64,000 nucleotides of DNA from Rhizobium sp. Leaf453 (GTDB lineage Bacteria > Pseudomonadota > Alphaproteobacteria > Rhizobiales > Rhizobiaceae). Both the position numbers and the translations under genes were made by a program. The stretch spans positions 186,001 to 250,000 of the forward strand of contig NZ_LMRG01000028.1 of assembly GCF_001425605.1 (NCBI RefSeq), written 5' to 3'. Of this stretch, positions 36,935-45,662 are shown piece after piece. The notes below the pieces were generated by a model. The model was not told the origin of the DNA. It worked only from the letters and a program-made list of their open reading frames with translations, and made no database searches. The stretch's first letter is position 1; each line of letters starts with the position of its first letter.

Positions 36935-38248
36935 ATGCAGTCACCCATCACAGTAGAAGACGGCATCAGGAAGGCCGGCGTCGGCCGCTTCCAGAAGCGT
37001 CTATTCGTCATTTTCGGTCTCGTCTGGGCGGCCGATGCCATGCAGGTTCTGGCAATCGGCTTCAGCGCACCATCAATTGCCAAAAGTTTCGGCGTCACGG
37101 TCCCGCAGGCCTTGCAGACGGGCACGTTATTCTTCTTCGGAATGCTGATCGGCGCCTTCGTCTTCGGCCGTCTTGCGGACCGGATCGGCCGCCGGCCTGT
37201 CCTGTTCATCGCCATCATTCTCGACGCGATCTGCGGCGTGGCATCCGCCTTTGCGCCGGATCTTCAATGGCTTCTTGTCGCGCGGTTCCTGACCGGCCTC
37301 GGCGTCGGCGGAACGCTTCCGGTTGATTATGCCATGATGGCGGAATTCCTTCCCTCCGACCGGCGCGGCCGCTGGCTCGTTCTGCTCGAAGGCTTCTGGG
37401 CCGTCGGCACGGTGGCGCTCGCCCTTCTGGCGCTCGTGGCCGGAACGCAGGGCGGCGAAGCCTGGCGGACGATCTTCTTCGTGACCGGACTTCCCGCCCT
37501 GATCGGCGTTATCTTGCGCTTCTACGTTCCTGAATCGCCGCTCTACCTCAATCAACAGGGACGCTCCGATCAGGCGCGACAGGTCTTGCAAAAGGTTGCC
37601 AAGGCCAACGGCAATGCTGTCGAAATTCCGCCGCTGAAGCCGCAGACACCGCAGAAGAAGAGCCTCGGTGCGCTTTTCTCCAATGACCTTCGTCGCCGTA
37701 CCGTGTTCCTGATGCTGGCCTGGATGCTGATCTCGGTCTCCTATTACGGCGTCTTCGTCTATCTGCCGGTCAAGCTCGCGGCCGACGGCTTCGGGTTCGT
37801 CCGCGGTCAGGTCTTCCTCGTCATTCTGGCGATCGCCCAACTGCCCGGTTACGCGCTTGCCGCCTATGGTGTCGAAAAATGGGGGCGTAAGCCGACACTG
37901 ATCGGCTTCCTCCTGCTCAGCGCGGTCGGCACACTTGCCTACGGCCTGGGGCAGACGGTGGAGATCATCGTGGCGGCAACCCTGCTGCTCAGCTTTGCTC
38001 TTCTCGGAACCTGGGGGGCGATCTATGCCTTCACGCCGGAAATCTACCCGACCACGCTTCGCGCCAGCGGCATGGGCATGGCTGGTTCGGTTGCCCGGTT
38101 CGGTGGCCTGCTCGCCCCCTCGATCGTGGCGCCTCTGATGACCTCGAATTTTGGCCTCGCGCTCGGAGTGATTTCCGGATTGCTGGTTGTCGCCGCTGTC
38201 AGCGTCTGGTTGATCAATGCGGAATCGAAAGATCGGGTACTCGAATAG
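36935..38248 (+). CDS. nicT: MFS transporter, nicotinate uptake (NicT-like)
   Basis: A 437-residue major facilitator protein with 12 predicted membrane helices. It has the loop 2-3 motif GRLADRIGRRPVLF, the repeated motif in the second half (GVEKWGRKPTLIG) and RFLTGLGVGGTLPVDYAMMAEFLPSDRRGR, typical of the aromatic acid:proton and sugar-acid symporter families. The ATG at 36935 has AAGAGGGA. Its place between nicX and the regulator indicates nicotinate or 6-hydroxynicotinate import; substrate is inferred from context. Confidence 0.82.
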   Translation: MQSPITVEDGIRKAGVGRFQKRLFVIFGLVWAADAMQVLAIGFSAPSIAKSFGVTVPQALQTGTLFFFGMLIGAFVFGRLADRIGRRPVLFIAIILDAICGVASAFAPDLQWLLVARFLTGLGVGGTLPVDYAMMAEFLPSDRRGRWLVLLEGFWAVGTVALALLALVAGTQGGEAWRTIFFVTGLPALIGVILRFYVPESPLYLNQQGRSDQARQVLQKVAKANGNAVEIPPLKPQTPQKKSLGALFSNDLRRRTVFLMLAWMLISVSYYGVFVYLPVKLAADGFGFVRGQVFLVILAIAQLPGYALAAYGVEKWGRKPTLIGFLLLSAVGTLAYGLGQTVEIIVAATLLLSFALLGTWGAIYAFTPEIYPTTLRASGMGMAGSVARFGGLLAPSIVAPLMTSNFGLALGVISGLLVVAAVSVWLINAESKDRVLE

Positions 38249-38260
38249 GCCCTTGATCTG

Positions 38261-38289
38261 TCGCCGCGCAGTTTGACCCTGCGCGGCGA
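38261..38289 (+). terminator. Strong hairpin between the transporter and the regulator
   Basis: TCGCCGCGCAG at 38261-38271 pairs over 11 bp with CTGCGCGGCGA at 38279-38289 around a 7-nt loop. No T-run follows. Its position suggests it ends or trims the operon message before the regulator gene. Confidence 0.6.
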
Positions 38290-38373
38290 GTTCCGGAATT
38301 GCAGTGAGATCGTGTTGCGATTTGCTGCGTTTTGCACGAAGACAGATGAAATATCGAAACGAGCGCCACTATC

Positions 38374-38835
38374 ATGGCTGATGACAGAGACGGGCAAGAA
38401 CAGGGAATGGCGGGGCTTTACCAGGTTACCGAGCAGGTCGGGCACCTGCTGCGCAAGGCCTATCAGCGACATCTTTCCATCTTCCAGAGCAATGCAAGTG
38501 ATCCCGATCTGACATCGGTGCAGTTCGTCACCCTGTGTGCCCTGCACGATCTCGGCCCAAGCTCGCAGGTCGAGCTGGTCAAGGCCACCTCTGTCGATCA
38601 AGCCACCATCCGGGGTATCGTCGAGCGGTTGAAGGCCCGTGGTCTCGTTGACCTCTCCAGAGACGAGGTCGATGGGCGCAAGGTAATCATCTCCCTGTTG
38701 CCGAAGGGCGAAACCGTCCTTCAACAGATGTATCCGCAAGGACACATCATTAGCGAACAGACCATGAAGCGGTTGAACCCTGCGGAAAGGGTGGCGCTCC
38801 TGTTCCTCCTGCGGAAAATCGCTGAGGACGACTGA
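38374..38835 (+). CDS. nicR: MarR-family regulator of nicotinate catabolism
   Basis: A 153-residue winged-helix protein. Helices are LTSVQFVTLCALHDLGPSSQVELVKATSVDQATIRGIVERLKARGLV, the wing is DEVDGRKVIISLLPKG, and the C-terminus ends LNPAERVALLFLLRKIAEDD. Position and type match NicR, the MarR repressor of nicotinate degradation in Pseudomonas, relieved by 6-hydroxynicotinate. It likely acts on the palindromes at 32073 and 32201. The regulator at 17594 has the same C-terminal motif. Confidence 0.85.
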   Translation: MADDRDGQEQGMAGLYQVTEQVGHLLRKAYQRHLSIFQSNASDPDLTSVQFVTLCALHDLGPSSQVELVKATSVDQATIRGIVERLKARGLVDLSRDEVDGRKVIISLLPKGETVLQQMYPQGHIISEQTMKRLNPAERVALLFLLRKIAEDD

Positions 38836-39205
38836 AGAGCGTCGAGTTTTCCCGACGCCCTCTTTCCTGAATTTGCGTAGACGCTGTACGTCATGCCGTT
38901 GAGTGGGGCAGCGTAGTTACCTGTCGCCGACGGGCCGTGCGTCGGTCTACCCGGTAGCCTTTTTCATCCGGCGCAACGATGAACGGGGCGGTGAGGCACG
39001 AGGGTTTCGACGAAAAGGGTATCCCGGCGATCGATGCGCTGCCGGTCCGCGATGACCTGCGTCATGATTGGCTCTGTTCTGACGACCCACGATATTGGTG
39101 GATTCCGGTCAGGAGCAAGCTCTCGCCATCTCTGCGGCTTTCAGGACGGTCTGTGTCCTGCTGGCCGCCAAGTCCGAGACGCGTCACGCCTTCGACGATC
39201 CGATT
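38836..39205. other. Intergenic region after nicR
   Basis: A 370-bp gap between nicR and the convergent ubiV end. Just after the nicR stop, GCGTCG (38839-38844) and CGACGC (38853-38858) can form a 6-bp stem with an 8-nt loop, followed by a pyrimidine-rich stretch CCTCTTTCC; this may be the nicR terminator. The rest shows only short random frames. Confidence 0.5.
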
Positions 39206-40138
39206 CTAACCCAGTGTCAACGCGGCGCTGCGTCCCCTCGCGACCCAGGCTGCGCCTTCCCGCTGGTGCAAAAACCCGTTGGAGAAAGGTATGTCGGGAT
39301 AGATCCTGAACAGGTCGGAGAGCGCCGCGCTCCCATCGACGCGCTGATCAAGCACAGCCCGGTAGATTTCGGCAACACGCACCATGTCACAGTCCTGCGG
39401 TGAGAGCCGAACACGGGCAAGGCCCGCATCGACGAGTGGCGCGAGGTCATCGAGCAGCACAGCGCAGCTATTGGACATGGTCTGCACGCCGTTGAGCACG
39501 AGAAAGGATTGCCGGTCGAGCGTGCGTAGCGGTAGGCCATCCGGATGCTCGCCGCAAACAAACTGACAATTATCCTTGGTCAGCCCCTTCGAGCGGGCAT
39601 GGGCGCAGCGCGCAGAAATGGCGAGCGGCATGCGGCCGAAGGCGAAAAGTTCGAAGGAAAAGTCGGGCATGGCATAAAGCATCTGCCGGATGGAGCCGGC
39701 CGGCAGCTCCGGCGGCAGACAGATATTCTGCGCGCCGCGCGCGGCGAGGGCGCGTGCCGTTGCGGCATTGTAGACGTTCACCAGCGGGCCGATGGAATGC
39801 CGCTGCCCTTTGAGCAGCCCGAGCGCTGAGAGATCATTCGCCTCCACTTTGTGATCGCTGTCGCGGATGAGATCGCGAACATGCCGGCATTCACGCTCGA
39901 GCGTCACCATGGCAAGTGTCGACAGTGTCACCTGCTTGCCACCAGCCTCCAGACGTTCGATGACTTCGGCGGCATGCGGTTCGCTAAAATGCTGGCGCTT
40001 GGAACACACGGTTTCACCGAGCGTGACATGCTCGACATCAGCCTCGTCGGCGATGCGGAAGTAGAAGTCCCGCCATTTCGGTCCGTCCCAGAGATAATAG
40101 ATCGGCCCAAGGCTCAGCGCCGCTCGCTTCTTTTTCAT
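39206..40138 (-). CDS. ubiV: Oxygen-independent ubiquinone hydroxylation protein UbiV
   Basis: A 310-residue U32-family protein. It carries cysteines suited to a 4Fe-4S cluster (Cys45 in GETVCSKRQ, then RCAHARSKGLTKDNCQFVCG) and the YhbV-like start LSLGPIYYLWDGPKWRDFY. With UbiU it forms the complex that hydroxylates the ubiquinone ring without O2. It ends the leftward operon ubiT-ubiU-ubiV; 11 bp separates it from ubiU. Confidence 0.92.
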   Translation of the reverse strand: MKKKRAALSLGPIYYLWDGPKWRDFYFRIADEADVEHVTLGETVCSKRQHFSEPHAAEVIERLEAGGKQVTLSTLAMVTLERECRHVRDLIRDSDHKVEANDLSALGLLKGQRHSIGPLVNVYNAATARALAARGAQNICLPPELPAGSIRQMLYAMPDFSFELFAFGRMPLAISARCAHARSKGLTKDNCQFVCGEHPDGLPLRTLDRQSFLVLNGVQTMSNSCAVLLDDLAPLVDAGLARVRLSPQDCDMVRVAEIYRAVLDQRVDGSAALSDLFRIYPDIPFSNGFLHQREGAAWVARGRSAALTLG

Positions 40139-40149
40139 CAGGTCGTCTC

Positions 40150-41127
40150 CTATCGCCAGCGCTTGTCATAGGCGCCGGATGTGGTGCGTTGCCCCTCGCT
40201 CAACGTCCGCAGGCGGGAGACGAGAGGCGCGCGCTCGGCCGAGGTGGCGCCGAGCGCTTTCTTCAACACGGAAACCACTTCGGCGACATAGGCCCTGCCG
40301 CGCTGGCGGCCTTCGATCTTCAATGCCGAGACCCCGGCCGCCCGCAGGGCGTCGATCTCGTCGATGACGTCGAGCGAGACTGGATCCTCGAAGGTGTAGC
40401 CTTCCGCTCCCGCGACATCGAAGCGCCCCTTGCAGAGTGTCGGGTAGCCGGAGGCCTCGCCGGAACCGAACCGGTTGATCGTATAGGCGCCGAGTTCGGA
40501 GACCAGCGATCCGCCTTCCTCCCGGTAGCGCACATGGCTGGCCGGCGAGCAGACGCCATTCATGTTCGGCGATTTGCCGGTGGCGTAGGAGGAGAGCGAG
40601 CAGCGCCCCTCCGCCATCACGCAAAGGCCGCCGAAGACGAAGATTTCCACCTCGCAATCGATCTGCGAGGTCAGGCGGGCAATGTCTTGGACCGTCAGCA
40701 CGCGTGGCAGGACGACGCGTTTGGCATTGAAGGTCTCTACGAGGAAACGGATGGCATCCGGATTTGAGGCCGATGCCTGGACGGAGACATGCAGGCGTTG
40801 CTGCGGATATCGCTCGGCGACATAGGCCATCAATCCGAAATCGGCGAGGATAAGCGCATCCGCTCCCAGCGCTACGGCATCGTCAGCGGCGGAATACCAC
40901 AGTGCCTCGTCGCCCGCCCGCATGAAAGTGTTCAGCGCGACAAATGTCTGTACGTTCTTGCGGCGGGCAAGTGCTATCGATTGGCGTAGTTCCTCGCGGC
41001 TGAAATTCAGGCCGGGGAAATTGCGGGCATTGGTTTCATCACGAAAGCCGCAATAGACGGCGTCGGCTCCTGCTTCCAGCGCTTCGCGAAAGGCCGCAGG
41101 CGTGCCAGCGGGGCAGATCAGTTCCAT
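40150..41127 (-). CDS. ubiU: Oxygen-independent ubiquinone hydroxylation protein UbiU
   Basis: A 325-residue U32 peptidase-like protein beginning MELICPAGTPAAFREALEAGADAVYCG. Its four cluster cysteines are visible in FGGLCVMAEGRCSLSSY, NGVCSPASH and TLCKGRFD. Partner of UbiV in anaerobic ubiquinone biosynthesis. It overlaps ubiT by 10 bp. Confidence 0.93.
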   Translation of the reverse strand: MELICPAGTPAAFREALEAGADAVYCGFRDETNARNFPGLNFSREELRQSIALARRKNVQTFVALNTFMRAGDEALWYSAADDAVALGADALILADFGLMAYVAERYPQQRLHVSVQASASNPDAIRFLVETFNAKRVVLPRVLTVQDIARLTSQIDCEVEIFVFGGLCVMAEGRCSLSSYATGKSPNMNGVCSPASHVRYREEGGSLVSELGAYTINRFGSGEASGYPTLCKGRFDVAGAEGYTFEDPVSLDVIDEIDALRAAGVSALKIEGRQRGRAYVAEVVSVLKKALGATSAERAPLVSRLRTLSEGQRTTSGAYDKRWR

Positions 41128-41624
41128 GCGGTTTCTCTTCCTTCGAGCACTCGCGTCCGGATATAGCGTGCGAAGCCGGTCACCACCGGCGAAAATGGGC
41201 CGCCAAAGGAGCCGATTACACGCGGCAAGTCGATGGCGCTGTCATCAAGCGTATTTCGCAGTGCAAGCATCGCCTCCATGTCACCGCTGACCGAGAGATC
41301 GCGCGAAAAGAACAGCGCGTCGGCATCGCACCGCCCTTCGAGCAGGCCGAGAAGCAATGCGATCGGACCCTCGATGTGCGCATCTGCCGGAGGCGGCGTA
41401 CCACGGGAAACGGAGAGAGCCTGCGTCGCCGGGACGACACGGAAATGCAGCTGTAGGTCCGAGGGTGAGAAGCAGTAGCGGCTTTCCCGGTAGTCGCCGA
41501 GCCGCGCGAAGAGATCGGGGTGAGCTTTCAGGACGCAGGAGAAGATCATGCGTGCGACACGCTCCACAAGCCAGAGCGGCGCAATATCGACGGGTTTTGC
41601 AAGAAGCGGAGGAAGGTGGGGCAT
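41118..41624 (-). CDS. ubiT: SCP2-domain ubiquinone biosynthesis protein UbiT
   Basis: A 168-residue protein with an SCP2 sterol-carrier-type domain (DLQLHFRVVPATQALSV, ALFFSRDLSVSGDMEAMLALRNTLDD). It is thought to bind ubiquinone intermediates for the UbiU-UbiV hydroxylases. First gene of the leftward operon, divergent from ubiD. GAGGAAGGTGG precedes the start region. Confidence 0.9.
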   Translation of the reverse strand: MPHLPPLLAKPVDIAPLWLVERVARMIFSCVLKAHPDLFARLGDYRESRYCFSPSDLQLHFRVVPATQALSVSRGTPPPADAHIEGPIALLLGLLEGRCDADALFFSRDLSVSGDMEAMLALRNTLDDSAIDLPRVIGSFGGPFSPVVTGFARYIRTRVLEGRETAWN

Positions 41625-41682
41625 GCGGCGGGCCTTGGAAAGATACGTAGCGCCAGATTAGGGAGTATCGAACATCCGATGT

Positions 41683-41696
41683 TTGCGTCAGCACAA
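41683..41696. promoter_or_regulatory. Possible FNR/Crp-superfamily box between ubiT and ubiD
   Basis: TTGCGTCAGCACAA has the TTG-N8-CAA spacing of FNR-type boxes and lies 59 bp from the ubiT start and 35 bp from the ubiD start. One base breaks the palindrome (TTGCG against CACAA). An oxygen or NO-responsive regulator is biologically sensible, but a single site like this can occur by chance. Confidence 0.35.
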
Positions 41697-41730
41697 AGAC
41701 CGCACCGTTTTTCTCCCGCAAGGGTACGGC

Positions 41731-43242
41731 ATGAAAGCCGATCTCCCCATTCCGCGCCGTTATGACAGCCTTCAGGATTTCGTTGCCCTACTCGAACGCC
41801 GGGGACGGCTGAAACGTGTTCGCGAGCCAGTCTCGCTTGTCCACGAAATCACCGAAATTCACCGCCGAGTCCTTGCGCGGGATGGGCCGGCGCTGCTCTT
41901 CGAGCAGCCAATCGATGCCAGCGGCAACATTCAGTCGGTTCCGCTGCTTGCCAATCTCTTTGGTACCCGCGAGAGGATCGAATGGGGTTTCGGGCTGGAG
42001 GCCGGCGGCCTGCCGCGCCTTGCCGCCTTTCTGTCCGATCTGCGCGATCCGAAGCCGCCACGCTCGATGCTGGATGCTTGGCAGAAGTTGCCGCACCTGA
42101 AAGCTGCGTTTTCGATGAACCCGCGCGCCGTCTCCCGCTTGCCCTGCCAGCACACGATCTGGCGGGGCGATGCGATCGATCTCGACCGGCTGCCGATCCA
42201 GACCTGTTGGCCGGGCGAACCAGCCCCGCTCGTCAGTTGGCCCCTGGTAATCACCCGTGCGCCGGACGATCCCTCGGACATCAATGTCGGCATCTACCGC
42301 ATGCAGAAGTTGGACAAGAGCCGGTTGATCCTGCGCTGGTTGGCGCATCGCGGTGGCGCGCGCCATCATCGGCTCTGGCAGGCACGGGGTGCGGACATGC
42401 CGGTCGCAGTCGTGATAGGTGCGGATCCGGCGACGATTCTCTCTGCGGTCATGCCATTGCCGGATGGGATGAGCGAACTTGCTTTTGCGGGCATCCTTCG
42501 TGGCCGGCGCCAGCAGACAGCGCCTGGCATCACCGTGCCGCTCCCCATTCCCGCCGGTGCGGAAATCGTGCTCGAAGGCGCAGTCTCCGCGCAAGATACG
42601 GCCGAGGAAGGCCCCTATGGCGATCATACCGGCTACTACAATTCCGTCGAAGCCTTTCCGGTGATGACGATTTCTGCGATCACCATGCGCAAGAATCCTC
42701 TCTATCTCTCGACCTATACAGGCCGGCCGCCAGACGAGCCCTCGCGGCTCGGGGAGGCAATGAACGAACTCTTCGTGCCTTTGGTAAAAGGGCAGTTTCC
42801 CGAAATCCGCGATCTCTGGCTGCCGCCCGAAGCCTGCTCCTATCGTGCCATGGTCGTCTCCATCGACAAGCGCTATCCCGGTCAGGCGCGCCGTGTGATG
42901 ATGGGACTCTGGTCCATGCTGGCGCAGTTCAGCTACACCAAGCTGATTATCGCGGTGGACGGCGATATCGATGTCAGGAGCTGGCCGGACGTCGTCTGGG
43001 CGCTTTCTACCCGTTTTGACGCGGGTCGCGACCTGATGGTCGTGGACAATACGCCGATCGACTATCTCGATTTTGCTTCGCCGAAAGCGGGTCTCGGCGG
43101 CAAACTCGGCCTGGACGCCACTACGAAGGTTGGCACGGAAACCGACCGTGAATGGGGCCGGCCCCTTGGAATGACGGCCGAGGTGGTTGCGCGGGTCGAT
43201 GGCCTTTGGCACTCGCTCGGTCTCGAAGAGGGGATGGCATGA
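41731..43242 (+). CDS. ubiD: UbiD-family prenylated-FMN decarboxylase
   Basis: A 503-residue UbiD-type decarboxylase. Recognisable segments are RRYDSLQDFVALLERRGRLKRVREPVS, the metal and prFMN-binding NVGIYRMQKLDKSRL, and EGPYGDHTGYYNSVEAFPVMTISAITMRKNPLY with its E-x(n)-H acid cluster. It would remove the carboxyl group of 3-polyprenyl-4-hydroxybenzoate using prenylated FMN from UbiX. The ATG at 41731 has AAGGGT upstream. It overlaps ubiX by 4 bp. A different aromatic acid substrate cannot be excluded, but the ubiTUV neighbours favour ubiquinone. Confidence 0.88.
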   Translation: MKADLPIPRRYDSLQDFVALLERRGRLKRVREPVSLVHEITEIHRRVLARDGPALLFEQPIDASGNIQSVPLLANLFGTRERIEWGFGLEAGGLPRLAAFLSDLRDPKPPRSMLDAWQKLPHLKAAFSMNPRAVSRLPCQHTIWRGDAIDLDRLPIQTCWPGEPAPLVSWPLVITRAPDDPSDINVGIYRMQKLDKSRLILRWLAHRGGARHHRLWQARGADMPVAVVIGADPATILSAVMPLPDGMSELAFAGILRGRRQQTAPGITVPLPIPAGAEIVLEGAVSAQDTAEEGPYGDHTGYYNSVEAFPVMTISAITMRKNPLYLSTYTGRPPDEPSRLGEAMNELFVPLVKGQFPEIRDLWLPPEACSYRAMVVSIDKRYPGQARRVMMGLWSMLAQFSYTKLIIAVDGDIDVRSWPDVVWALSTRFDAGRDLMVVDNTPIDYLDFASPKAGLGGKLGLDATTKVGTETDREWGRPLGMTAEVVARVDGLWHSLGLEEGMA

Positions 43243-43823
43243 CGGTGGAGCGGATCATCGTCGGCATATCCGGGGCATCGGGCGCGGCGTTGGGGGTGCG
43301 CATTCTCGAACGGTTAGCCACCTTTCCGGATCTCGAAATCCATCTCGTCGTCTCCGAGGCGGCGCATCGCACGCTTGCTCTGGAATGTGACCCCGACGCG
43401 CTTGGAAGCCTCGCCTCGCTTGTCCACCGGCATCATTCGATCGACGATGTCGGCGCTTCCATTGCCAGCGGTTCGTTTCACGCCCACGGCATGATCGTTG
43501 CTCCATGCTCCATGCAAACCTTGTCGGCCATCGCCACTGGCCGCGCCGATTCATTGCTCACGCGCGCTGCCGACGTGCAACTCAAGGAGCGCCGCCGTCT
43601 CATTCTGCTCGCGCGGGAAACACCCCTGCATCTCGGCCACCTCCGCGCCATGGTCGCGGCAACGGAAATGGGTGCGATTATCATGCCGCCGGTGCCGGCC
43701 TTCTACCGTCGCCCAAGCTCCGTCGCCGACATCGTGGATCATCTCGCATGCCGCGCGATCGATCTCCTGGCTTTAGAGCGGCCAACTTTGGCGCAGCAGT
43801 GGGAGGGCATGAATTCCGGCTGA
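43239..43823 (+). CDS. ubiX: Flavin prenyltransferase UbiX
   Basis: A 194-residue flavoprotein beginning MTVERIIVGISGASGAALGVRILERL. It has PCSMQTLSAIATGRADSLLTRAADVQLKERRRLILLARETPLHLGHLRAMV, the hallmark of UbiX/Pad1, which makes the prenyl-FMN cofactor of UbiD. Its ATG overlaps the ubiD stop. A weak 6-bp hairpin (43822-43837) starts within the stop codon region. Confidence 0.93.
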   Translation: MTVERIIVGISGASGAALGVRILERLATFPDLEIHLVVSEAAHRTLALECDPDALGSLASLVHRHHSIDDVGASIASGSFHAHGMIVAPCSMQTLSAIATGRADSLLTRAADVQLKERRRLILLARETPLHLGHLRAMVAATEMGAIIMPPVPAFYRRPSSVADIVDHLACRAIDLLALERPTLAQQWEGMNSG

Positions 43824-44134
43824 CCTTGCCGAAGGTCCGACAATCCGTAGCCGACCACCATATCATGATATCAGGTGTATGATCGAGACGAGCGAGGCCC
43901 CGCGTGGCGCTTCAGTTCCTTTTGCGATCGACCACAGCGACTGCAATTTTCCTCGAAGTGATTTGCATCGTCTCCGGCATGTTCGATAAAGCCATTTAAA
44001 GTTGTGTAGTATCGTGCTAATAATGCACGTACTTCTGTATTTGCCGTAACAATAATGCGCCCGAAATGAATGCTTCATTCAACAGCATACGCTGACCGGT
44101 AACCAAACAGCACTCCTTATTCATCATCGCCTTC
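43824..44134. other. Intergenic region before the P47-associated island
   Basis: A 311-bp gap, AT-richer than the genes to its left. It shows no convincing frame, tRNA or repeat. It marks the left edge of the atypical region 44135-56047. Confidence 0.4.
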
Positions 44135-45613
44135 ATGCCGTTCTTTGCATCGAGAATGCGAACTGCTGCCGGATACGGTCAGAAGCGACCTCCCGTCCGA
44201 GCAGCGCCAGCTCGTATGGGGGATGTCTTGGCAGAGCAAATTCAAGTCTGGGAGAATGATCCGGCCTCAAGCGGACTTGTCAGTGTTGACAAGCCCGCGA
44301 TCGACCAACCGCCGTTTCAGTTTTCTTTTCCACCGCCACGACCGAACCCCGATTCCGATACCAGCACGCTCAACTTTCGGTATTGGAACGCCGCCGCGGC
44401 GCTCACGCGGGGCGTTCAATTCTGGGGGCCGGCGGTCGCGCCGGAAACTGATTGGTTTGGCGGCCCCATTCTTGATGTCAGGCTGAATGTTGGTGTCAGA
44501 TGGAACGCAGGCTATGACAGGCGGGCACTCAACTTCTTTCGCGGCCAGCTTGCGCAGGGAACCTTCATCTATGCCGCCGAAAGCCCCGACCTTCTCAGCC
44601 ATGAGCTCGGGCATGCGATGCTCGATGTCGCTCAAAGGCAGCTTTGGCACTCCGCCAACGAAGAGATCGCGGCATTCCACGAGTCCTTCGGCGATGTCAG
44701 TGCGATATTGTGCGCGCTTCAACTCGAAAGCATGCGAAGCTCGATACTGGCAAGCACCAGCGGAAATATCTACGCCGCCTCGCGCCTTTCGCGAATTGCC
44801 GAGCAATTCGGGACAGCACTCCATTCGCTGTTTCCGGCCGACGCGGACTGTGACTGCCTGCGCAATGCGCATAATTCTTTCTGCTACGCCCCACCCGCAA
44901 GCTTGAACCCAAGTGGGCCGTCCTCGACGCTGACGGCCAAGCCGCACTCCTTCTCGCGGGTGTACACCGGCGCCATCTTGGAAATCTTGGCGGGCATGCT
45001 GGCCGTTCATCCCGTAGCGACGCCAGATCAGTTGCGGGACATCACGATCGAACTCCGCGACATCATGATCGAAGCCGTCACGCAGGCTCCGCTCGTTCCG
45101 CAATATTATGCTTCGGTCGCTGCCAAGATGATGCTGGCAGCAGCGTCGAAAAATCCTGCCTATCAGGCCGTTTTCAGAAGCGTCTTTGTCAGACGGCTGA
45201 TCCTTTCGCTGGAATCGGCGACCGCCATTCTGACATCCGTAACGCCTAAGGACGACACCGGCTTTGCAGGGCAGGATATCGAACACAGCTACACGCCGAA
45301 AGTCGGCCCTATCCCATCCGCGCATTATGGCCTCGACCAGCCGCTTTACGTCGAATTGCCAGCCGATCCGGCGGAGACGATCGCCAGGAGCGCGGCACGC
45401 AACGGGCGATCGATCGAACCCTTGAGCGTCGAGGATGCGGCCAGAACGTTCGTGGACAGGCTGTTCATCAATGGGCTCGTCGATTACGGCGAGTCAGAGG
45501 GCAAGGGTCGCAGAAACCGTGAACCCGGCGACACATTCTCGCCTGTCCAATCGACCCATCGTATCGAACGCATCGATGATCGGCTGATGTTGAGGAGAAC
45601 CGAAATCCACTGA
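44135..45613 (+). CDS. Thermolysin-like (M4-type gluzincin) metallopeptidase
   Basis: A 492-residue protein with the zinc motif HELGH at 156-160 (SHELGHAMLDV) and, 23 residues on, FHESFGD (Glu183, Asp187). This reproduces the thermolysin layout, where HExxH is followed by the third ligand Glu and an Asp four residues later. There is no signal peptide or clear M4 propeptide; the first 75 residues are basic then Pro-rich. About 270 residues follow the catalytic part (helical, ending in a charged tail). It leads a rightward group (next gene 49 bp on). Substrate unknown. The nearby P47-like genes make a joint role worth testing. Confidence 0.75.
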   Translation: MPFFASRMRTAAGYGQKRPPVRAAPARMGDVLAEQIQVWENDPASSGLVSVDKPAIDQPPFQFSFPPPRPNPDSDTSTLNFRYWNAAAALTRGVQFWGPAVAPETDWFGGPILDVRLNVGVRWNAGYDRRALNFFRGQLAQGTFIYAAESPDLLSHELGHAMLDVAQRQLWHSANEEIAAFHESFGDVSAILCALQLESMRSSILASTSGNIYAASRLSRIAEQFGTALHSLFPADADCDCLRNAHNSFCYAPPASLNPSGPSSTLTAKPHSFSRVYTGAILEILAGMLAVHPVATPDQLRDITIELRDIMIEAVTQAPLVPQYYASVAAKMMLAAASKNPAYQAVFRSVFVRRLILSLESATAILTSVTPKDDTGFAGQDIEHSYTPKVGPIPSAHYGLDQPLYVELPADPAETIARSAARNGRSIEPLSVEDAARTFVDRLFINGLVDYGESEGKGRRNREPGDTFSPVQSTHRIERIDDRLMLRRTEIH

Positions 45614-45662
45614 TAACCAGTCGGTGGCTCTCCAGTGTCATTTTCAAAAAGGGAGATCCGTC

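Noticed and set aside
39034-39309. Short frames after nicR
   Set aside because: Several overlapping frames with no ribosome site; part lies antisense to ubiV.
43822-43837. Terminator after ubiX
   Set aside because: Only a 6-bp stem overlapping the stop codon and without a T-run; too weak to call.
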